64,000 nucleotides of DNA from Thermoplasmata archaeon. Lineage in GTDB: Archaea > Thermoplasmatota > Thermoplasmata > Methanomassiliicoccales > Methanomethylophilaceae. The notes beneath the pieces were generated by a model. That model did no database searches. It saw nothing but the letters and a program-made list of their open reading frames with translations, and had not been told where the DNA came from. Location: the NCBI GenBank assembly GCA_015063185.1, contig SUSY01000002.1, positions 19,222-83,221 of the forward strand, given 5' to 3'. The position numbers and the translations under genes were made by a program. The stretch's first letter is position 1. Each line of letters starts with the position of its first letter. Positions 34,232 to 43,461 of the stretch are shown here, in pieces.

Positions 34232-34517
34232 TACAATCACCGAAGCGAAGATAGACAGATACCTGGACATAACCAGGAGAGCATTGGAGAAGTTGAAGGT
34301 GGTCACACCCGACCGCTCCTTCGGTAAGAGGATGGCGGACGACTTCATGACCATGGCCACCTCCTACTACGAGGATGCGAAACACTTCAGATCACAGGGG
34401 GATTTCGTCACCGCGTTCGCAGCGGTCAACTATGCACACGGGTGGATCGATTGCGGAGCGCGGATCGGTCTGTGGGACGTGGACGGTGACGACGTGCTGT
34501 TCACCCTGTTCGAATGA
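34218..34517 (+). CDS. DUF357 helical protein
   Basis: A 99-residue all-helical protein of a small archaeal family without known activity. Typical features are the N-terminal RYLDITRRALEKLKV helix and the motif MATSYYEDAKHFRSQGDFVTAFAAVNYAHGWIDCGARIG, a TPR-like helical hairpin. It overlaps the HerA stop by 14 bases, with GGAGAACG as ribosome site, so it is coupled to HerA. Its TGA directly abuts the stop of the convergent pantoate kinase gene (TGATCA). Confidence 0.85.
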   Translation: MTMNDTITEAKIDRYLDITRRALEKLKVVTPDRSFGKRMADDFMTMATSYYEDAKHFRSQGDFVTAFAAVNYAHGWIDCGARIGLWDVDGDDVLFTLFE

Positions 34518-35357
34518 TCAGACGAGATGCGGCATCTCGTCCGTGGATGAACATCCGTAGGTGGGGACATCACCGAACAGGTCGAACACCTCATCCTGTG
34601 ACAGGTCCGTAAATATGCTGTGCCCCAGCATGCACATGGCAGCATTACCGTACGGACTCAACACATCCAACGCTGCCCCTACCACCAAGGATTCCAGCCC
34701 TACGGTACGGGAGAACTCTCTCGATCTGGAGAACAATCCATCGACGGTGGGTTCAGCGATGTGCTCATCCACCAACCTTCTGCCTACGGAATCCATAAGA
34801 TCACACACATCGGGATCGTTGATGACAGAACCGGTGTTCAGCTTGTCACCGAACACCGCCAAAGTAAGATCCTTGAACCTCAACCCCGTGTCCTCGATCG
34901 ACCCATACGGTGGCAATCCCGGTCTGACCCTCACCGGTTGATGTCCCCTGCATGACAATGCGGTGACATCTCCCAAACCTCCGCCTTCGGTGACCTCGGC
35001 GATATGGGCATATCTGTAACAATCTTCCGTATATTCACCCAATGCAGCGATGGCGACCGCTATGGCACCTGCCGCGGACATGCCGAACCCTTGACTGACA
35101 GGCAATCCGTTCTCGATAGTGACGTCAAAACCTTCCCCGGGACGTATGAGTTCCAACACCTTTCTGGTGACCTTCGCCTCCGAAGATACACCATCCATAA
35201 CGATCTCCACACGTGCATCGGAACGTTCCTCTAACGTTACAGTGGCACCCCTTGAGATACGGATGCCTACACCTCTGGAACCCGTAGTCAGGACGTCATT
35301 GGTCCTGACAGGGTGGAAGAAGCAGGTGATGTGACCGGGACAGAACGCCTTGGTCAT
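34518..35357 (-). CDS. Pantoate kinase (GHMP family)
   Basis: A 279-residue archaeal pantoate kinase, which phosphorylates pantoate before beta-alanine is attached, the reverse of the bacterial order. It has the N-terminal FCPGHITCFF, the GHMP motif 2-like GLPVSQGFGMSAAGAIAVAIA (glycine/serine phosphate loop), and GGGLGDVTALSCRG. Its ATG shares a base with the stop of coaBC (TGATG), so two steps of CoA synthesis are coupled. No phosphopantothenate synthetase gene is in view. Confidence 0.92.
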   Translation of the reverse strand: MTKAFCPGHITCFFHPVRTNDVLTTGSRGVGIRISRGATVTLEERSDARVEIVMDGVSSEAKVTRKVLELIRPGEGFDVTIENGLPVSQGFGMSAAGAIAVAIAALGEYTEDCYRYAHIAEVTEGGGLGDVTALSCRGHQPVRVRPGLPPYGSIEDTGLRFKDLTLAVFGDKLNTGSVINDPDVCDLMDSVGRRLVDEHIAEPTVDGLFSRSREFSRTVGLESLVVGAALDVLSPYGNAAMCMLGHSIFTDLSQDEVFDLFGDVPTYGCSSTDEMPHLV

Positions 35358-36541
35358 CAGAGTCTCGAACAGTAGTCCATGATCGCGTCGGACACCTTGC
35401 TCTTGGGACCGGAGATCTCCGTCTCACCGTTTGCAGTGATGAGAATCACGGAGGTTGCAGACCTTCCTGCAGCATCGATGTCATTGGCTACGATGGCATT
35501 GAGATCGTACATGTCCATCCTTGCACGCGCCTTGGCGATGAGGTCATGCTTGGACATTCCGGACTCGGCTTTGAAACCGATGACCTTCTCGCATCTCTCG
35601 CGGATGTACGGAAGAACCTTTGGAACGGGCTGGAGCCTGACGTCGAAGGTCTGATCGCTGGGGACCTTGCCCTTCTCCACGTGATCGGGGGCGAAGTCCG
35701 CCAATGCGGCAGGTACGATCACGATGTCGTGATTGATGTCCCTGATCATCTCCATCAACTGCGATACGGACTCGAAACGCTTGGTCGGGATGTACTCGGG
35801 GAGCATGACGCTCGCACCGCCCATCCAGAGCTCCACATCGGATCCACGCTCGAATGCACGCTCCGCGAGCTTGACCGCCATGAGGCCAGTGGAACGGTTG
35901 GTGACTATCCTCATATCATCGATGGGTTCCTCGGAACGTCCTCCGATGATGAGGATCTTCTTCTTCTTGAGATCGTCCTTGGAAGTGAGTCTGAACGCCC
36001 ATGCGACGATCTCGTCCTTGGATGCGACCTTGGCCCTGTTGTCGGATATGTGAGGTCCGATGAACGAGACGCCCCATGCCTTGAGCTTCTCGATGTTCTC
36101 CTTGACGGCAGGATGGTTGATCATGGAGTTGTGCATAGCGGGTGCGATGGCGATTGGGATACCCGCACCGAGTGCTACGGTGGCCATGGATGCCACCGGG
36201 GTATCGTCGATTCCGGATGCGATCTTGGAGATGGTGTTGGCCGTAGCAGGATAGATCAGAAGTGCATCGGCTACCCCCCTGTCGAAGAGTTCCACATGCT
36301 CCGCCCTGCCGGTGAGTTCGGTGACCGGTTTATGTCCGGATGCGAACTCCATGGACATGGGCGTGACGATATCCTGCGCACCCTTCGTCATGACTGGGAT
36401 GACATTTGCTCCGTGGCGGATGAGTTCCCTGATGGTAGAGAAGCACTCGGTGGCGGCAATGCTGCCGGTGATTCCTACGACGATGGTCTTTCCTCTCAGT
36501 TTATTGCTCTTCTCACAGTAGATCTCCTCTGACGGATGCAT
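35357..36541 (-). CDS. coaBC: Phosphopantothenoylcysteine decarboxylase / phosphopantothenate-cysteine ligase
   Basis: A 394-residue bifunctional enzyme of CoA synthesis. The N-terminal CoaC flavoprotein domain (residues 15-180) contains VVGITGSIAATE, the active-site histidine region LTGRAEHVELF, YPATANTISKIASGI and APAMHNSMINHPAV. The CoaB domain follows, with IIGGRSEEPIDDMRIVTNRSTGLMAVKLA and ADFAPDHVEKGKV. ATG 36541 is chosen: AGAGGTGA, which spans the tmk stop, is its ribosome site. It lies in the tmk-coaBC-pantoate kinase operon. Confidence 0.96.
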   Translation of the reverse strand: MHPSEEIYCEKSNKLRGKTIVVGITGSIAATECFSTIRELIRHGANVIPVMTKGAQDIVTPMSMEFASGHKPVTELTGRAEHVELFDRGVADALLIYPATANTISKIASGIDDTPVASMATVALGAGIPIAIAPAMHNSMINHPAVKENIEKLKAWGVSFIGPHISDNRAKVASKDEIVAWAFRLTSKDDLKKKKILIIGGRSEEPIDDMRIVTNRSTGLMAVKLAERAFERGSDVELWMGGASVMLPEYIPTKRFESVSQLMEMIRDINHDIVIVPAALADFAPDHVEKGKVPSDQTFDVRLQPVPKVLPYIRERCEKVIGFKAESGMSKHDLIAKARARMDMYDLNAIVANDIDAAGRSATSVILITANGETEISGPKSKVSDAIMDYCSRL

Positions 36542-36545
36542 ATAT

Positions 36546-37139
36546 TCACCTCTGTTTCTCCATGATGTGTTCCATTGATTGTGAAAGTAATTTCTCCCTG
36601 GGGTTTGTGGCATCGAGTATGATGAATCCTTTCTCCTCGGCTATGGAGAGGTAGTTCTCCCTGACGCGCCTCTGGAACTCCAATCTCTCGAACTTGCTCT
36701 TCTCCTCGCCCCTATCCTCCACGCGGGCCATGCTCATCGCAGGATCGATATCGAGGAGGAACGTGATGTCGGGTTCGACGGTGGCCAACTCGTTCAAGGT
36801 GACCAAAAGTCCGTAGTCGGGACCTCCGGAACCGGCAGACTGGTATGCCAAGGTGGAGGCGTAATAACGATCGCAAATCACATTGATGCCCTGGTCGAGA
36901 TATCCTTCGATCTCGTCCGTATGACAGGCACGGTCAGCGACGAAAAGCAACGCCTCCGCGAACTGGTTGTCCGTACCGCCTTCCCTCAGGATCCTCCCGA
37001 GTTTCCCATCCGTGGGCTCGGCGGTGACGATCGTCCTCGAACCTTCGTTCTCCAATGTGTCGCGTATCGCGTCGCGTAGAGTAGTCTTACCGGAACCGTC
37101 GATACCCTCGAGAACGATGAACAGACCTCTTACAGACAT
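36546..37139 (-). CDS. tmk: Thymidylate kinase
   Basis: A 197-residue dTMP kinase supplying dTDP. It shows P-loop LEGIDGSGKTT, the DRYYASTLAYQSAG substrate motif, LLDIDPAMSMARV and the lid region EDRGEEKSKFERLEF. It is the first gene of the operon with coaBC and pantoate kinase, with four bases between its stop and the coaBC start. TTTAAGAG about 25-32 bases before the ATG suggests a leaderless mRNA. Upstream, TACGT (37179) and ACGTA (37195) form a loose inverted repeat. Confidence 0.95.
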   Translation of the reverse strand: MSVRGLFIVLEGIDGSGKTTLRDAIRDTLENEGSRTIVTAEPTDGKLGRILREGGTDNQFAEALLFVADRACHTDEIEGYLDQGINVICDRYYASTLAYQSAGSGGPDYGLLVTLNELATVEPDITFLLDIDPAMSMARVEDRGEEKSKFERLEFQRRVRENYLSIAEEKGFIILDATNPREKLLSQSMEHIMEKQR

Positions 37140-37202
37140 CCGTGAAGGTATATGTCCGTTATTCTCTTAAAGATAGGGTACGTCAATCGTAGTAACGTAC
37201 GA

Positions 37203-37610
37203 TCAAAAGTCACCATCGGTACACTTTTCCATGAGGCGCTTGTACATAGTGTTCAGGCTCTCGATGTCCTTTATGTCCTTACGACAGAGGTCCGCAAGAC
37301 GCTTGCGTATGCACGTATCGTATTGTACACACATGGCCTTCAACTGTGCCTCCAACTCGTATGCCAAATATTCGCCCTTGTTGTCCCAATCGGTCAGGAC
37401 GATAGCTTTCTTGCCTTTCTCCGCCACGTATTCCGCTGCACGTACGGGTCCGCCCTCCCTCTGCACCATGAAGCATTCGAACTCTCCGATTAAGGGTTCC
37501 AACGAACGCTTATCCTTGAGCCCCTCGATGAGAATGATGGAACTCCGTATCTGAGAATCGAGGTCATCCAGTACTGCATCTATCAGTTCCAACCTCTCCA
37601 GGTTATTCAT
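37203..37610 (-). CDS. Toprim-domain protein (UPF0292 type)
   Basis: A 135-residue protein with a Toprim fold like that of primases and RNase M5. The motif IILIEGLKDKRSLEPLIG supplies the catalytic glutamate and VLTDWDNKGEYLA the DxD-like acidic pair. The rest is a short helical tail with CIRKRLADLCRKDIKDIE. The archaeal members are uncharacterised; a nucleic-acid cleavage or maturation role is suggested by the fold only. Its ATG overlaps the preceding stop (ATGA) in the PfkB-YggU-Toprim operon. Confidence 0.85.
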   Translation of the reverse strand: MNNLERLELIDAVLDDLDSQIRSSIILIEGLKDKRSLEPLIGEFECFMVQREGGPVRAAEYVAEKGKKAIVLTDWDNKGEYLAYELEAQLKAMCVQYDTCIRKRLADLCRKDIKDIESLNTMYKRLMEKCTDGDF

Positions 37611-37903
37611 CCCTTGCCCTCCAACTTCTCCGCTACAATGGATGCATCGCCACGAACGAACACCGTCTTCTGCCTACTGGTCATCCCGCGGATCACCTCG
37701 CATTTGAATCCGGTCAGATCATTCATCAGGGAAACCACTTCCTTGTTGGCCCTTCCTTCCAATGGAGGGGCCTTTACCCTGAACACGAGCATTCTCCTCC
37801 ATTCGTCCACTCCCTCAGGACCAGTACGATTGGACCGGGGAGACACCAACAGATCTATCTCGCAACCACCTGACACGACACGTATGATGTCGGATACCCT
37901 CAT
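37607..37903 (-). CDS. YggU/DUF167 family protein (UPF0235)
   Basis: A 98-residue small alpha/beta protein of the YggU family, widespread and without defined function. The family's core is evident in CEIDLLVSPRSNRTGPEG, the FRVKAPPLEGRANKEVVSLMNDL segment and IRGMTSRQKTVFVRG. It overlaps its neighbours by four bases on both sides, so it is tightly coupled to the sugar kinase upstream and the Toprim protein downstream. Confidence 0.88.
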   Translation of the reverse strand: MRVSDIIRVVSGGCEIDLLVSPRSNRTGPEGVDEWRRMLVFRVKAPPLEGRANKEVVSLMNDLTGFKCEVIRGMTSRQKTVFVRGDASIVAEKLEGKG

Positions 37904-38811
37904 TCGATGGAACCTCCTTTTCCAGACATAAACTCCTTCAACTGGTCGGGATAGGGCATACCGGCCTGAGCGGTGCGGAACTGTGTCTTGTAGGATGCTG
38001 CATGCATGGAGTCGTTGACGGCCTGTCTGAGAGGGACACCTTTGACAATACGATATGCCAGATTACCTGCGAACGTATCTCCTGCGCCGGTAGTGTCCAC
38101 CACTCTCTCGACATGTGGCACATTCAAGGTGACGATATCCTCGTCGAAGAACATGACTCCGTCACCGCCCAAGGTAGCGATAAGTTTCCTATTGGCGAGA
38201 AGTATGGCTTCGAAGTGATCCTCGGAGTTCGTGATGATCAAGGATTCCTCCCTATTGGCCGTTATGTACGAGATCTTTGACAATCTGGCTCTTCCCTCCG
38301 TGGACATTATATCCAATCTCTCAGGTGGGCAAGGCGTGACCATCACCGGGATACTGGAACTGTGACATATGTCCAATACCCTGTCGACGGTCACTTCGGG
38401 GACCTTGGTATGCACCATCACTATACTGGCACTTCTAAGGATATCAGAAACGGAATCGATATATTCGGGAGTGATCGAATCCGTGGCACCGGTCTCGCGT
38501 ATGATGTGGTTGTCCCCATCCGTATCGATACGTACGATGTTGCAATCGGTACGTATACCAGATAGGATGGAGACGTTGGATGTGTCGATGCCCTCGGACC
38601 TCAGATTCTCGATTGCCATATGACCGTTGTCATCATCGCCCACACATGAGAGGATACAGACGGAAGCACCCGCTCTGGATGCGGCAACTGCCTGGTTCGA
38701 ACCCTTTCCTGCAGGAACGATCGAATCTGGAACATCTGGGAAGGAACCATCGGAACGCGATATGAACACACGATCGATACCGCAACCTCCGACGACACAG
38801 ACATCGAACAT
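37900..38811 (-). CDS. PfkB-family sugar or nucleoside kinase (ribokinase-like)
   Basis: A 303-residue kinase. The N-terminal signature PAGKGSNQAVAASRAGASV and the C-terminal VVDTTGAGDTFAGNLAYRIV (anion hole and catalytic aspartate) define the PfkB family; FPDVPDS-type N-terminus and length are closest to ribokinases. The substrate could be ribose, a nucleoside or another sugar and cannot be fixed by reading. A TATTATTG/TTTTAATT stretch lies about 24-30 bases upstream (probable leaderless start). First gene of a three-gene overlapping operon. Confidence 0.88.
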   Translation of the reverse strand: MFDVCVVGGCGIDRVFISRSDGSFPDVPDSIVPAGKGSNQAVAASRAGASVCILSCVGDDDNGHMAIENLRSEGIDTSNVSILSGIRTDCNIVRIDTDGDNHIIRETGATDSITPEYIDSVSDILRSASIVMVHTKVPEVTVDRVLDICHSSSIPVMVTPCPPERLDIMSTEGRARLSKISYITANREESLIITNSEDHFEAILLANRKLIATLGGDGVMFFDEDIVTLNVPHVERVVDTTGAGDTFAGNLAYRIVKGVPLRQAVNDSMHAASYKTQFRTAQAGMPYPDQLKEFMSGKGGSIE

Positions 38812-38863
38812 AATCTAACAATAATATAGGAAAATTAAAAGGGTTGGGAAGGCCGAGCGGAAC

Positions 38864-39166
38864 TCAGCTCTTCATGACTGCAACGAGGAAGACCGCTACA
38901 GCAACGATCGCACCGATCATGATTGCGAGGAAGTCAAGGATCGCCTGAAGGACCACATCCGTGAATCCACAGACCTTGAGTGCCTCGATATCACTGAGTC
39001 CTGCGAGGTAAACCCAAAGCACACCGACGATGAGACCGACCGCGAGAAGGACGAATCCGATGGTCCTGCTCTTTCCGGTTCCGAAGTATGCAGTGAAGAT
39101 TCCTGCAAGGAGCATGACGAGTGCGAATGCGAGGATAGCGACCGTAAGGAATGCCATGAACTCCAT
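38864..39166 (-). CDS. Small membrane protein, three predicted helices
   Basis: A 100-residue protein of unknown function with hydrophobic segments FLTVAILAFALVMLLAGIFTAYF, IGFVLLAVGLIVGVLWVYLAG and LDFLAIMIGAIVAVAVFLVAVM. Codon choice is like that of highly expressed genes. A TATTTATC box at 39231-39239 and AGGAG about ten bases before the ATG support a real, well-expressed gene with a leader of roughly 40 bases. No homologue is recognised. It stands alone between the PfkB operon and a divergent nucleotidyltransferase. Confidence 0.65.
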   Translation of the reverse strand: MEFMAFLTVAILAFALVMLLAGIFTAYFGTGKSRTIGFVLLAVGLIVGVLWVYLAGLSDIEALKVCGFTDVVLQAILDFLAIMIGAIVAVAVFLVAVMKS

Positions 39167-39404
39167 TCTTTTTCAACTCCTGTGCCGATATTCCATATAT
39201 CGGCCACTGCACGTCCTATCCCTCTACAATGATAAATAGGTTGGCGAATTCTACAAAATCTATGGTCGGCCCCATACCGATGGATCAATGAATGTCTGGA
39301 TACCGATTCCCATATGATGGATGACATTACTTCCGAAGTGTAGAATCCATCGATATGTGATAGGCGCAGACAAATATACTCAGAACTGGGTTTAGGCCAT
39401 TGAT

Positions 39405-40430
39405 ATGTACAGAAACGTTCGTCAAGCTGTAATCATGGTGGGTGGGATGGGAACACGCCTCAGACCGCTGACGAGTACGAGACCGAAACCGATCCTACCT
39501 GTTGCAGACAAACCATGCTTGGGATATCTGATAGACTCCTTCGTCAGAGGAGGCATAGAGGAGATCTATCTCGCATGCGGATACCGGTCACAACAACTGA
39601 TGGATGCCATCGGCGACGGTTCCGACAGAGGAATCACGATTAGATACTCCTTCGAAGACGAACCTCGCGGTACCGGAGGAGCGATCAAGCTCCTCGAGGA
39701 TAAATTGGATGATGTATTCGTTGCTGCGAACGGAGATGTGTTCGCAGACATAGACCTGAGAAAGGAGATCGATGTCCATTTGGATAATGATGCAGACATC
39801 ACCTTGGCACTCACACCGGTGGACAACCCCTGGGAATTCGGTACCGCGATACAGGACGAGACAGGAAGGATCGTCAGGTTCATGGAGAAACCGAAAAAGG
39901 AGGATGTCATCTCCAACCTGATCAATGCCGGGATCTACATAGTGAAGAAGGAGATGATCTCATATATCCCCAGGGACCAGGAGTATGATTTCTCGAAGGA
40001 CCTGGTCCCAATGAAAACGGATGAGGGTGCACGGATCTGGGGCCACCGTCTCGACGGCATATGGATGGATGTGGGAAGGCGCACGGACCTCATCAAAGCC
40101 AACCTTACCGTAGCCAGTATGGTCGAGAACAACATGTCATTCGTGACCGAATCCAAGATACATGGCACACTGTTCCTTGGCAACAACGCGAGTCTCACAT
40201 TCTCAGAAATCACGGATGCATCCATCATGAGGCGTTCCGCTATCGTCAATTCATCGGTGATCAGATCGGTTATCATGCCAGGATGCATAGTGGATGATTC
40301 GATTATCATCGATTCCGTGATCGGAGAAAATGCAGTGATCAGAAGGGGATCGGTCATCAGGAACTGTATCATCGGCGATGGGGAGATCGTGCCTGCCAAC
40401 TCCAATCTGGATAGTATTGGGGGCTCCTGA
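39405..40430 (+). CDS. Sugar-1-phosphate nucleotidyltransferase
   Basis: A 341-residue NDP-sugar pyrophosphorylase. The nucleotide loop is AVIMVGGMGTRLRPLTSTRPKPILPVADKP, with the metal-site VAANGDVFADID and the sugar-binding FMEKPKKEDVISNLINAGIYI. From residue 250 the sequence turns into hexapeptide repeats (SVIRSVIMPGCIVDDSIIIDSVIG), a left-handed beta helix. Mannose-1-phosphate guanylyltransferase is my first guess, glucose-1-phosphate thymidylyltransferase the second. A CAAATATACT box 27-35 bases upstream indicates a leaderless mRNA. One base separates it from the following glycosyltransferase gene. Confidence 0.9.
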   Translation: MYRNVRQAVIMVGGMGTRLRPLTSTRPKPILPVADKPCLGYLIDSFVRGGIEEIYLACGYRSQQLMDAIGDGSDRGITIRYSFEDEPRGTGGAIKLLEDKLDDVFVAANGDVFADIDLRKEIDVHLDNDADITLALTPVDNPWEFGTAIQDETGRIVRFMEKPKKEDVISNLINAGIYIVKKEMISYIPRDQEYDFSKDLVPMKTDEGARIWGHRLDGIWMDVGRRTDLIKANLTVASMVENNMSFVTESKIHGTLFLGNNASLTFSEITDASIMRRSAIVNSSVIRSVIMPGCIVDDSIIIDSVIGENAVIRRGSVIRNCIIGDGEIVPANSNLDSIGGS

Positions 40431-40431
40431 G

Positions 40432-41526
40432 ATGGAAACGATGAGGATCGTCGAGGCAAACCCATTCTTCTACCCATTCCAGGGAGGAATAGAACACAGG
40501 ATGCACATGACGTCGAAGCTCTTCGCCAAAAGAGGCCATGACGTCACCATCCTGACCTCCAGACTCCCCGGTACCAAGGAGGTCGAGGAGACGGAATATG
40601 GATACAGGATAGTTCGTGTTCCCTCGAGATTCATCAACATCTACAACCCGCCGTATGTCATAAGCAAGAACGTTCTGGAGACGTTGAACGGTCTGGATGC
40701 GGACATAGTGAACTACAACTACAGGTGGGCACCGTCATTCGACAAGGACATCTCCCACTACGAAGGGAAGAAGGTGTTCACCTATCACAACATGTGGGGA
40801 GAAGGGGTCGGACTTACAGGCATGGTGTCGGAGATCAACGACAACCACTATCGCAAGAGATTGATGCGGTACGACCACATCGTCGCCATCACCGACTGTG
40901 TCCGCGACGACCTTGTCAGAAGAGGTGTGCCAGAGGATATGATCACTGTCATCTCCAACTGCCTCGAGACGTTCCCCGAACTGTCCGACGAGGAAGGGGA
41001 GTTCATCCTCAATCTGGGACGTATGGTCAGTACGAAGGGACTGAACTATCTGGTCGAAGCGATGAGGGACGTGGACTACAAGCTCATCATGTGCGGAAAG
41101 GGTCCGGAATCCAAGAAGATATCCAAACTGATCAGGAAGTACGGGCTCGAAGACCGTATTGAGATGAAGGGCTGGGTCAGTGAAGAGGAGAAGCTTAGGC
41201 TGATGAGTACGTGCAAGTTCTTCGTCATGCCGTCGATCTATGAGTCATACGGCCTCGCCGCATTGGAGGCACTCTCCTACGGAAAACCGATCGTCTGTAC
41301 GGACGTGGATGGGCTTCCGGGGAACGTGAAGAATGCCGGATCATATGTGAAGCCAAAGGATTCCAAGGGACTTGCCAAGGCCATCAACGACCTTCTGGAA
41401 AACGATGATGAAAGGAGGCGCCTATCCGACAACGCACTCAGGGTCGTACACGAATTCACATGGGACGACCAGATAGCCAAGACGGAAAAGCTATACAGGT
41501 CCATCGTGGATGGCGATGACAATTAA
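40432..41526 (+). CDS. GT4-family glycosyltransferase
   Basis: A 364-residue GT-B glycosyltransferase. The N-terminal domain has NPFFYPFQGGIEHRMHMTSKLFAKRGHDVTILTS, and the C-terminal domain has ILNLGRMVSTKGLNYLVEAM, the EX7E-type site in MPSIYESYGLAALEALSYGKPIVCTDVDGLP, and a terminal helix. It probably adds a sugar to a lipid-linked or surface glycan from the nucleotide sugar made by the preceding gene. ATG 40432 is chosen over the track start inside the upstream gene. Confidence 0.9.
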   Translation: METMRIVEANPFFYPFQGGIEHRMHMTSKLFAKRGHDVTILTSRLPGTKEVEETEYGYRIVRVPSRFINIYNPPYVISKNVLETLNGLDADIVNYNYRWAPSFDKDISHYEGKKVFTYHNMWGEGVGLTGMVSEINDNHYRKRLMRYDHIVAITDCVRDDLVRRGVPEDMITVISNCLETFPELSDEEGEFILNLGRMVSTKGLNYLVEAMRDVDYKLIMCGKGPESKKISKLIRKYGLEDRIEMKGWVSEEEKLRLMSTCKFFVMPSIYESYGLAALEALSYGKPIVCTDVDGLPGNVKNAGSYVKPKDSKGLAKAINDLLENDDERRRLSDNALRVVHEFTWDDQIAKTEKLYRSIVDGDDN

Positions 41527-41551
41527 TAGTTGCGCTGGCATATGATACGTG

Positions 41552-42037
41552 ATGATAGGTTTCGAGACCATCTTCTCCGCACTCGTAGCGGTCACACTGT
41601 TTCTGATACTACTGTCAGTGCCGTCCATATTGGTCACCCTGACACACGCATCCAGACAGTTCAAGAAATACAGGACGCTCAGAGCGATGAGGGAGAAGGG
41701 CATCACCGATATCCCCCCGAAGATGATCCATGAATGGAATGCGGTGAAGACCGACGTGGGATACATCACAGTCCTTACAGAGGAACTCGAGAAGATGGGT
41801 GCACTCAGACCGGCACTCTTCAATTCGGAGATCTCTGCCATCCTTATTGTCATTCTTATGATAGTACCAGGATTCGAGTGGGGAGTGTTCATCCTCATGT
41901 TCGCATTACTGATACTTTGCATCCTATCCCTCGTGTACGGATACAGGGTCATGAAACGCTACGGTGAGGAGTATGTCAACACCGCACGTACCATGTCCGA
42001 GAAGACCGAGGACTCCACGGATAGCATGTACGTCTAA
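41552..42037 (+). CDS. Membrane protein of unknown function
   Basis: A 161-residue protein with an N-terminal helix (TIFSALVAVTLFLILLSVPSILVT), a charged cytoplasmic-looking stretch of about 65 residues (FKKYRTLRAMREKGI ... LTEELEKMG), then two close helices (AILIVILMIVPGFEW, FILMFALLILCILSLVYGY) and a charged tail. No family is recognised. CAATTAATAG lies 24-33 bases before ATG 41552, so it likely has its own leaderless transcript despite following the glycosyltransferase closely. Confidence 0.55.
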   Translation: MIGFETIFSALVAVTLFLILLSVPSILVTLTHASRQFKKYRTLRAMREKGITDIPPKMIHEWNAVKTDVGYITVLTEELEKMGALRPALFNSEISAILIVILMIVPGFEWGVFILMFALLILCILSLVYGYRVMKRYGEEYVNTARTMSEKTEDSTDSMYV

Positions 42038-42080
42038 CCCGTAGCAAAACCCTATATCACCCCAGAGTGATGGAGGTACC

Positions 42081-42557
42081 ATGGCTACAGTCACACTGAA
42101 GACCAACATGGGAGACATCGACATCAAGATGTACGATGACATGCCCATCACCGCAGGCAACTTCGTCAAGCTCGTCAAAGAGGGATTCTATGACGGACTC
42201 ACATTCCACAGGGTCATTGCAGATTTCATGATCCAGGGAGGATGCCCCAACGGAACCGGAACCGGCGGACCCGGATACACCATCAAGGACGAGTTCGTCA
42301 AGGGACACTCCAACAAGAGGGGAACCATCTCCATGGCCAACGCAGGACCCAACACAGGCGGAAGCCAGTTCTTCATCAACCTCGTTGACAACGGCTACCT
42401 TGACTGGGACAACAGGTCCACCCCTTACGCGCACCCCGTCTTCGGAAAGGTCACCAAGGGAATGGAGGTCGTCGACGCGATCGCAGCTGTCGAGACCAAC
42501 AGGAACGACAAACCCCTCCAGGACGTCGTCATCGTTCAGGCGATCGTTGACGAGTGA
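42081..42557 (+). CDS. Cyclophilin-type peptidyl-prolyl isomerase
   Basis: A 158-residue cytosolic cyclophilin that speeds proline isomerisation in folding proteins. It shows [27 protein letters not shown], the active-site [25 protein letters not shown] and [19 protein letters not shown]. The tryptophan common in human CypA is replaced, as in many prokaryotic forms. Codon bias is strong, implying high expression. GGAGG six bases before the ATG supports the start. Confidence 0.95.
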   Translation: MATVTLKTNMGDIDIKMYDDMPITAGNFVKLVKEGFYDGLTFHRVIADFMIQGGCPNGTGTGGPGYTIKDEFVKGHSNKRGTISMANAGPNTGGSQFFINLVDNGYLDWDNRSTPYAHPVFGKVTKGMEVVDAIAAVETNRNDKPLQDVVIVQAIVDE

Positions 42558-42569
42558 ACAACATCTTAA

Positions 42570-42583
42570 GGGCCTTCGGGCCC
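42570..42583 (+). terminator. UUCG-loop hairpin after the cyclophilin gene
   Basis: GGGCC-TTCG-GGCCC lies 13 bases after the stop, followed by CATCATTTCT. The stable tetraloop suggests a terminator or 3' end stabiliser. Confidence 0.55.
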
Positions 42584-42705
42584 CATCATTTCTAAGATAC
42601 GCTGATGCCCATCCTCTACACGAAGACGAGGAACCCATATAGGAGAGTTTGTAGTTCTGGCTATATCTCCAAGGTACAATCCTCGAAACCCACGAAGGAC
42701 GACAC

Positions 42706-43461
42706 ATGAAATGGATATCCCGTGACCCTTTGAAAAGAGAGGTCGATTCCAAGGACCATGATCTATTAGACGAAGTAGTGGAGAGGATCCTAAGCAAAGT
42801 CACCGCCACTTCGGACTTCGGAATCGAGTTACAGATCCACGACCTCCTTCTGAAGAACGTGAAATATGTCAACAAAGAGAGGAACACGGAACACACCATT
42901 GAGGGCCCCCTCCTCAACAAGAAGGCGGTCTGTGAAGGCATCGCCAAAGCGATGAAGTACCTAATGAACAGGAAAGGTGTAGAGTGCGAGATGGTCCTCG
43001 GAAAATTAGACGACGAAGAGGATGATGACATCTATCACGCGTGGAACGTGGTCCGTATCGATGGGGAATGGTATCACGTAGATGTCACCGCGGACATAGG
43101 GATATCCAATGGGAAATCCTTCCGTTACGATTACTTCAACCTCTCGGATGAGGAGATCTCCATGGACCACCTGATCATCAGATCGCCTGTAACCTGTAAT
43201 GTATCCAGGAACGGATACTATCATCGTATGGGCCTGGTGATCAACACACAGAAGGAATTCAAACGTATATTGGAAGAGAAACTGGAGAATGGAGAATCCG
43301 AATTCACATTCAAACTCCCTTCCGCCAAGGACCCCGAGAAGGTCACCACCACACTTATGAGACACATCGAGGAGATCACGGAGATCGTAGAACATCCTTT
43401 CAAAAGATACGAGATCAGTCCGAATCCGGATCAACTGGTGTACACCATAAGGTTCCTATGA
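42706..43461 (+). CDS. Transglutaminase-like protein
   Basis: A 251-residue cytosolic protein with the papain-like transglutaminase fold. The triad is readable: Cys76 in KKAVCEGIAKAMKYL, His111 in YHAWNVVRIDG and Asp126 in WYHVDVTAD. About 100 residues follow without a recognised domain and hold two helical, charged stretches. It could act as a protease, amidase or crosslinker. It faces the kinase-phosphatase operon and its stop overlaps the kinase stop by six bases, so it belongs to the same neighbourhood but not the same transcript. Confidence 0.75.
   Translation: MKWISRDPLKREVDSKDHDLLDEVVERILSKVTATSDFGIELQIHDLLLKNVKYVNKERNTEHTIEGPLLNKKAVCEGIAKAMKYLMNRKGVECEMVLGKLDDEEDDDIYHAWNVVRIDGEWYHVDVTADIGISNGKSFRYDYFNLSDEEISMDHLIIRSPVTCNVSRNGYYHRMGLVINTQKEFKRILEEKLENGESEFTFKLPSAKDPEKVTTTLMRHIEEITEIVEHPFKRYEISPNPDQLVYTIRFL

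Noticed and set aside
43006-43434. Read-through extension of kinase 1 past its TAG (142-codon antisense ORF)
   Set aside because: The frame is open but antisense to the transglutaminase-like gene and shows no domain; it is noted only in connection with amber use.
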